Assembly: GCF_014873145.1 (NCBI RefSeq)
Contig: NZ_JADBEK010000001.1
Coordinates: forward strand, 1,550,001 to 1,614,000
Direction: 5' to 3'
Length of the DNA: 64,000 bases
Source: Nonomuraea angiospora
Lineage (GTDB): Bacteria > Actinomycetota > Actinomycetes > Streptosporangiales > Streptosporangiaceae
Both the position numbers and the translations under genes were made by a program. Each line of letters opens with the position of its first letter. Position 1 is the first letter of the stretch. Below the pieces are notes generated by a model. It was given only the letters and a program-made list of their open reading frames with translations, did no database searches and was not told the DNA's origin. This document shows, one piece after another, positions 59,897-64,000 of this stretch.

Positions 59897-61327
59897 TCAG
59901 CTTCCGCAGTGCTCGAAGCCGCTCTCGTACGTGCTGGCCCCAGCCTTGCCGCCCCACTTGACGCACTTGTCGGCGGCGGCGGCCCGGACGGGTCCGGCGT
60001 AGTACTCGAAGTTCCCGGTGTCGGTGACCCGGGGCTTGCCCTCGACCTCCAGGAAGGCCGTGGTGGCGGTGGCCTGGCCCAGCGAGGTCTTCTTGATCGT
60101 GGCCACGCAGTTGTTCCCGTTGTCCGCGTTGTAGAGCAGGAAGACGGTGCCCGCCGTGCCCAGCGCGCTGGAGTCGATCACCTTGTAGCCGGTGCCGCAC
60201 ACCGACTCCGGCGTGTGCGGGTTGGTGCCCCCGCCGCCGCCACCGGTGACGTACTGCATGTACTTCGTCCAGTCCCAGTAGCGGCCCGGGTCGGTGTGGT
60301 CGGCGCCCGGGACCTCGCTGTGGCCCACGATGTGGGTGCGGTCCTTGGGGATGCCGTACCGGTCGGCGATGTTGCGGGTCAGCGCCGCCGACGAGCGGTA
60401 CATCGTGTCCGTGAACCAGGTGGCGTTGTCGATCCAGCCCTCGTGCTCGATGCCGACCGAGCGACGGTTCCAGTTGCCGGCGTGGAAGGCCCGGTCCTTC
60501 TCCCTGACCGTCTGGGTGATGGCGCCGTCGGAGGAGCGGACGACGTAGTGGGCCGAGGTGGGGTTCGGCCGGGGCCCGGTCTGGAACCAGTCGATCGTTC
60601 CGGCGTAGGTGCCCTGCGCCACGTGGATGACGATGCGGTCGATCGCGTCGCTGGTCGGCCGGTTGGAGACCGCGTAGTTGCTGCTGTGCGCCGGAGCCCA
60701 CGCGGCCCCCGGGTAGTCGGTGCTCGCCGCGAGGGTGCTGGGATTGTCCAGATCGGCGGCCTTGGCGTACGGGCCCCGGTCCGGGGTGACGGCGCGCGCC
60801 GGCACGGTGACGGTCTCGCCGCCGGGGGTCGTGGCGCGGATGCCCTGGGCGAGCTGCTCGTACACGGTGTCGGCGTACAGCCGGGCGACCGAGGGCGAGG
60901 AGGCGCCGCCGTACTTGGCGATCGCCTGGTACCACTTGCCCGCGTCCTTGCGGGCGGCGGCGTCCAGCTTGAGCTCGTCGGCGAGGGCGCGCAGCACGGC
61001 CGCGCCGCCCGCGATGTTGGCCGCGTCGTCCGACTTCAGCACCGAAGCGGACTTCTTGGTCAGCGTGGCGGCCTTGTCGAGGGTCTTGGCGGTGACCAGG
61101 TGCATCACGCCGTACCCGCCGCTGGCGCTGGGCTGGCCCTTGTGGCCGTCCAGGTGGGTCTCGGAGTAGGCGACCGAGACCAGCAGGTCACGGGGCACCT
61201 CGTACGTCGAGGACGCCTTGGCGAACGCGTCGGCCATCGGATCGGCGGACGCCGCCCCGGCCGGCTGCCCCACGAGCAGCGACAGGGGGAGGACGGCGGC
61301 GCCGGTCAGGATCATGCGCAGGTTCAA
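59897..61327 (-). CDS. Secreted N-acetylmuramoyl-L-alanine amidase with SapA-like C-terminal domain
   Basis: A 476-aa exported peptidoglycan hydrolase. Signal peptide MILTGAAVLPLSLLVGQPAG. Residues about 30-160 resemble a lysozyme-like/lytic helical domain (LLVSVAYSETHLDGHKGQPS, GGYGVMHLVTAKTL). The Amidase_2 domain from about residue 225 has zinc ligands in RIVIHVAQGTYAGTIDWF, FHAGNW and VGHSEVPGADHTDPG. After a Gly linker comes a SapA-like domain (SVCGTGYKVIDSSALG to KCVKWGGKAGAS, FEHCG). A TTG start at 61327 keeps an Arg in the n-region; ATG 61315 is the alternative. It begins 6 bp after the M23 gene. Confidence 0.88.
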   Translation of the reverse strand: MNLRMILTGAAVLPLSLLVGQPAGAASADPMADAFAKASSTYEVPRDLLVSVAYSETHLDGHKGQPSASGGYGVMHLVTAKTLDKAATLTKKSASVLKSDDAANIAGGAAVLRALADELKLDAAARKDAGKWYQAIAKYGGASSPSVARLYADTVYEQLAQGIRATTPGGETVTVPARAVTPDRGPYAKAADLDNPSTLAASTDYPGAAWAPAHSSNYAVSNRPTSDAIDRIVIHVAQGTYAGTIDWFQTGPRPNPTSAHYVVRSSDGAITQTVREKDRAFHAGNWNRRSVGIEHEGWIDNATWFTDTMYRSSAALTRNIADRYGIPKDRTHIVGHSEVPGADHTDPGRYWDWTKYMQYVTGGGGGGTNPHTPESVCGTGYKVIDSSALGTAGTVFLLYNADNGNNCVATIKKTSLGQATATTAFLEVEGKPRVTDTGNFEYYAGPVRAAAADKCVKWGGKAGASTYESGFEHCGS

Positions 61328-61333
61328 GGGGGT

Positions 61334-62332
61334 TCAGCTCCCGCAGTGCTCGGACGGGCTGTTGTACGTGCTGGATCCGGCCTTGCCGCCCCACTTCACG
61401 CACTTGCCGGCGGCCGCGGCGCGTACCGGGCCCGCGTAGTACTCGAAGTTGCCGGTGTCGGTGGCCCGGGTCTTGCCCTCGACCTCCAGGTAGGCGGTGG
61501 TGGCGGTGGCCTTGCCGAGCGAGGCCTTCTTGATCGTGGCGACGCAGTTGTTGCCGTTGCCGGAGTTGAAGGTCAGGTAGACCGTGCCGCTGGAGCCGAG
61601 GGCCGCGGAGTCGATGACCTTGTAGCCGGCGCCGCACACGGACTCGGCGGTGTGCGGGTTGGTGGAGCCGCCACCGCCGCCGCACTTGTTCTTCGAGGTC
61701 ACGCTGGCGTTCGGGTAGCCGAAGGTGGCGCCGTTGAAGGTGGCCTTGCGGATGTTGCTCGGGTAGCTCGTGCCCTGGCGCACCTCGTAGTGCAGGTGGG
61801 GGCTGATGTTGTTGCCGGGCTTGCTGGTGTTGCCGACCGTGCCGATCTTCTGGCCCTGCGTGACCTGGGCGCCGGCGGAGACCGAGCGGACGGTCAGGTG
61901 CGCGTAGTACGTGGTCCAGCCGCCGCCGTGGTCGATCTTGACCAGGTTGCCGTAGCCGTTGGTGGAGCCCTGGTGGGCCGAGATGACCACGGTGCCGGCC
62001 GCGGCGGCGACCACGGTGTCACCGCGGTCCGCGTCGGCGGTGCTGCCCCGGTTGAAGTCGATCTCGTACGACTTGTGCGCGCTGCTGTTGCTGGAGTTGC
62101 CCGTCCACGTCTGGCCACAGGGGAACGGGAGCTGGAAGCTCGGCGCCGCCAGGGTGGAGACCGGCGGGACGTCCACCTGGTTCGCCGGGTTGCCCATCTC
62201 CCCCTCGTCCTCCTTCGAGGTGGACGTCGGGGACGGAGACGGGGTGGGAGCGGCCCACGCGGTCGCGATCGGGCCGGTCGTGAGGCTGAAGAGCAGGGCG
62301 AACCCGGCCGTAAGCACCCCTCTGGGTCTCAT
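61334..62332 (-). CDS. Secreted M23 metallopeptidase with SapA-like C-terminal domain
   Basis: A 332-aa exported LytM-type endopeptidase. Signal peptide RGVLTAGFALLFSLTTGPIA, then a Pro/Ser linker. Zinc ligands: H and D in SSAHKSYEIDFNRG and the HxH of PHLHYEVRQG. GDTVVAAAAGTVVISAHQG is the usual M23 core. After GGGGGS comes a SapA-like domain nearly identical in layout to that of the amidase next door (SVCGAGYKVIDSAALGSSG, EYYAGPVRAAAAGKCVKWGG). AAAGG precedes ATG 62332. The two hydrolases form an operon that should cut peptide cross-links and the amide bond. Confidence 0.9.
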   Translation of the reverse strand: MRPRGVLTAGFALLFSLTTGPIATAWAAPTPSPSPTSTSKEDEGEMGNPANQVDVPPVSTLAAPSFQLPFPCGQTWTGNSSNSSAHKSYEIDFNRGSTADADRGDTVVAAAAGTVVISAHQGSTNGYGNLVKIDHGGGWTTYYAHLTVRSVSAGAQVTQGQKIGTVGNTSKPGNNISPHLHYEVRQGTSYPSNIRKATFNGATFGYPNASVTSKNKCGGGGGSTNPHTAESVCGAGYKVIDSAALGSSGTVYLTFNSGNGNNCVATIKKASLGKATATTAYLEVEGKTRATDTGNFEYYAGPVRAAAAGKCVKWGGKAGSSTYNSPSEHCGS

Positions 62333-62350
62333 GCGGATACCTTTCTGCAC

Positions 62351-62505
62351 GCGCCGGAGGGGCGATGTCCCCCCGGCGCCGCGAATCTGTCCGTTGGATC
62401 TCTCGAAGCGCTCTTGCTGGGGATCAAGATTGCGAGTCCGGCATACAAAGAACATCCAAAATCGGTATAAAAGGCCTTCCAGCTTGAACGCTTCACCCAA
62501 CGGAC
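62351..62505 (-). promoter_or_regulatory. Structured leader of the M23/amidase operon
   Basis: GCGCCGG and CCGGCGC (62351-62379) form a GC hairpin next to the ribosome site. GTCCGTTGG (62389-62397) can pair with CCAACGGAC (62497-62505), and GAAGCG (62405-62410) with CGCTTC (62489-62494) inside it. The nested pairs suggest a folded leader RNA, or overlapping control sites for the divergent regulator gene. It does not match the c-di-AMP ydaO consensus by eye. Confidence 0.4.
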
Positions 62506-62542
62506 GCCCCGCACGGCGCCCAGCTCAGGAGAACGCGCGGTC

Positions 62543-64000
62543 ATGGTGGTTGAACAGCCCGTATTCAGTGTTCTTGGGCCGTTACAGGTCCGGGGCCAGG
62601 AAGGGCCCCTGCGCATCGCGGGGAGGAAGCCCAGGCTCCTGCTCGCCTCGCTGCTGCTGGAGGCCAACGAGGTGGTCAGCTCGGAGGCCCTCGTCGAGGT
62701 GCTGTGGCCGCGGGCACAGCCGTCGTCGGCCGTGGCGAACCTGCGCACGTACGTGAGCACGCTGCGCTCGGCCGGCGTCCAGATCGAGGCCCGCGCCTCC
62801 GGTTACGCGATGCAGCTCGACACGGAGCGGCTGGACGCCCTGGAGTTCGAGGACCTGGTGGCCAGGGCGCGGGCGGCGGGGCGGAGCGACGAGGCGGCGG
62901 AGCACTTGCGGCGGGCGCTGGCGTTGTGGCGCGGCACCCCGCTCGGCGACCTGCCCGCCAGCCCGCTGTGGGACGGGCGGCTGCGCGCGCTCACCCAGGC
63001 CCGGCTGGCCGCGGTCGAGGACCTGGTGGCGCTGAAACTGGCCCGCGGCGAGCACGCCGCCGCGATCGACGACCTGCGCGACCTGATCGGCGAGCACCCC
63101 TACCGCGAGGACCTGTGGCAGCAGCTGATCCTCGCCCTGCACCACAGCGGCCGGCGGGCCGAGGCCCTGAACGCCTACGCCACGATCAGGCGGCAGCTCG
63201 TGGACGAGCTGGGCATCGAACCGGGCCAGGACTTGCGTGACGTGCACGCGTCCGTGCTGGCGGGCGACGCCCCGCCCGCGCCCGTCGCGGCGGCGCCGCA
63301 CCAGCTGCCCGCGGACGTGCCGGACTTCACCGGCAGGGCGCGGGACGTCGCGGCCGTGACGAGCGCCCTGTCCGCCGGGGCGCACCGGCCGGACGGGCCG
63401 CCCGCGATCGCCGTGGTGACCGGGCCGCCGGGAGTGGGCAAGTCCGCGCTGGCCGTGCACTGCGCCCACGCGTTACGGGCGGGCTACCCCGCCGGCCAGC
63501 TCTACCTGTGCCTGGGCGGCACCGACGCCGAACCCGCCGATCCGCTCGCCCTCCTGGCCGAGGCGCTGCGCGCGCTGGGCGTCGCGGAGGCGGCGCTGCC
63601 GCCGACCGTGCGCGAGCGGGCCTCCCTCTACCGTTCCCTGCTGTCCGAGCGCCCGATGCTCGTCCTCCTCGACGACGCCGCCGACACCGCCCAGGTACGC
63701 GCCCTGCTGCCCGGCAGCGGCAGCGCGGTGCTCGTCACGAGCCGCCGGCGGATCGCCGAGCTGCCCGGCGCGCTCCAGCTCGAACTCGACGTGCTGCCGC
63801 CCGCGGAGGCCGAGCAGCTCCTGGGCCGGATCGTCGGCCCCGAGCGGGTGGCCGAGGAGCGCGAGGCCGCCCAGGCGATCGTGCGCTCCTGCGGCCACTT
63901 ACCGCTGGCCGTCCGGGTGGCCGGAGCCCGTCTGGCCGGACGGCCCGGATGGTCGCTGGGCGTGCTGCGGCAGCGGCTGGAGGACGAGGCCGGCCGCCTC
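62543..64000 (+). CDS. SARP/AfsR-type regulator, N-terminal part, cut by window end
   Basis: 486 codons are visible without stop. Residues about 8-95 form the OmpR-like DNA-binding domain (FSVLGPLQVRGQEGPLRIAG, VANLRTYVSTLRSAGV). Residues about 100-245 form the bacterial transcriptional activation domain (LALWRGTPLGDLPASPLWDG, EALNAYATIRRQLVDELGIE). From about residue 255 an NB-ARC/STAND ATPase begins (TFTGRARDVAAV is approximated by DFTGRARDVAAV; VTGPPGVGKSALAVH; MLVLLDDAADTAQVRALLPG). The ATG at 62543 has AGGAG 13 nt upstream. It is divergent from the cell-wall hydrolase operon. Members control antibiotic or morphological genes; its target is unknown. Confidence 0.9.
   Translation, partial: MVVEQPVFSVLGPLQVRGQEGPLRIAGRKPRLLLASLLLEANEVVSSEALVEVLWPRAQPSSAVANLRTYVSTLRSAGVQIEARASGYAMQLDTERLDALEFEDLVARARAAGRSDEAAEHLRRALALWRGTPLGDLPASPLWDGRLRALTQARLAAVEDLVALKLARGEHAAAIDDLRDLIGEHPYREDLWQQLILALHHSGRRAEALNAYATIRRQLVDELGIEPGQDLRDVHASVLAGDAPPAPVAAAPHQLPADVPDFTGRARDVAAVTSALSAGAHRPDGPPAIAVVTGPPGVGKSALAVHCAHALRAGYPAGQLYLCLGGTDAEPADPLALLAEALRALGVAEAALPPTVRERASLYRSLLSERPMLVLLDDAADTAQVRALLPGSGSAVLVTSRRRIAELPGALQLELDVLPPAEAEQLLGRIVGPERVAEEREAAQAIVRSCGHLPLAVRVAGARLAGRPGWSLGVLRQRLEDEAGRL

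Noticed and set aside
62333..62542. c-di-AMP (ydaO) riboswitch before the M23 gene
   Set aside because: The conserved ydaO core segments could not be found on the minus strand, only unrelated pairings.

Overview
The window is high-GC DNA (about 70 % or more) with dense genes, many GTG/TTG starts, leaderless promoters, LacI/TetR/SARP regulators and secreted hydrolases. This points to a filamentous actinomycete. The protein style suggests Streptosporangiales (Nonomuraea-like), but no rRNA or other marker is present, so this is an inference. No tRNA, rRNA or CRISPR array was recognised.

Layout. (1) 1-7.1 kb: the start of a secreted pectate lyase behind a LacI-type operator; a giant AAA/TPR regulator-like ATPase (484-4698); an epoxide hydrolase and an NmrA-like NAD(P)-binding protein. 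The ATPase and the epoxide hydrolase both carry in-frame minisatellite insertions, and some 15-bp repeat units look shared between the two genes although they are read on opposite strands. (2) 7.1-11 kb: a mobile-DNA graveyard (3' end of a group II intron with domains V/VI and a frameshifted maturase tail, plus two frameshifted IS5-type transposase tails) around an intact cold-shock pair, cspA and a DEAD-box helicase. (3) 11-19 kb: small redox enzymes with divergent regulators (aldo/keto reductase, solo GyrB-like ATPase, TetR/FAD monooxygenase, DJ-1-like amidotransferase, FAD monooxygenase/TetR, SDR/HxlR). Several of these lack textbook catalytic residues. (4) 19-26.4 kb: a secreted GH39-like glycosidase with C-terminal carbohydrate-binding modules, a cytoplasmic GH36 alpha-galactosidase and an ABC sugar importer, behind paired operators. 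(5) 26.4-35.4 kb: an overlapping membrane protein/PQQ-propeller pair, a TetR/SDR divergon, an oxalate/formate-type MFS carrier with its 36-aa small subunit, an RsbV/RsbW-like switch and an AraC regulator.

(6) 35.5-46.3 kb: two more carbohydrate importers. One is in an operon with a small secreted beta-sandwich protein and an FN3-like lipoprotein. The other follows a lacI gene and is divergent from a glycogen-debranching-type glucosidase. (7) 46.3-53.6 kb: a Tat-exported protein, NAD kinase, two truncated pseudogenes fused by deletion (MFS transporter and sugar isomerase), a TetR regulator, an FG-GAP lipoprotein and an ABC-2 exporter behind a compound dyad. (8) 53.6-64 kb: a 1277-aa secreted subtilisin divergent from two tandem paralogous TrmB/LuxR-like regulators; a GC-rich palindrome cluster and bidirectional terminator; two exported peptidoglycan hydrolases (amidase and M23) that share a SapA-like C-terminal domain; and a SARP/AfsR-type regulator cut by the window end.

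The main theme is plant-polysaccharide use. Secreted enzymes make oligosaccharides, three importers take them up, and cytoplasmic glycosidases finish them under LacI-type control. None of the three importers has its own ATPase, so a shared MsiK-type ATPase elsewhere in the genome is likely. The most unusual observation is the shared minisatellite expanded inside two neighbouring conserved enzymes.
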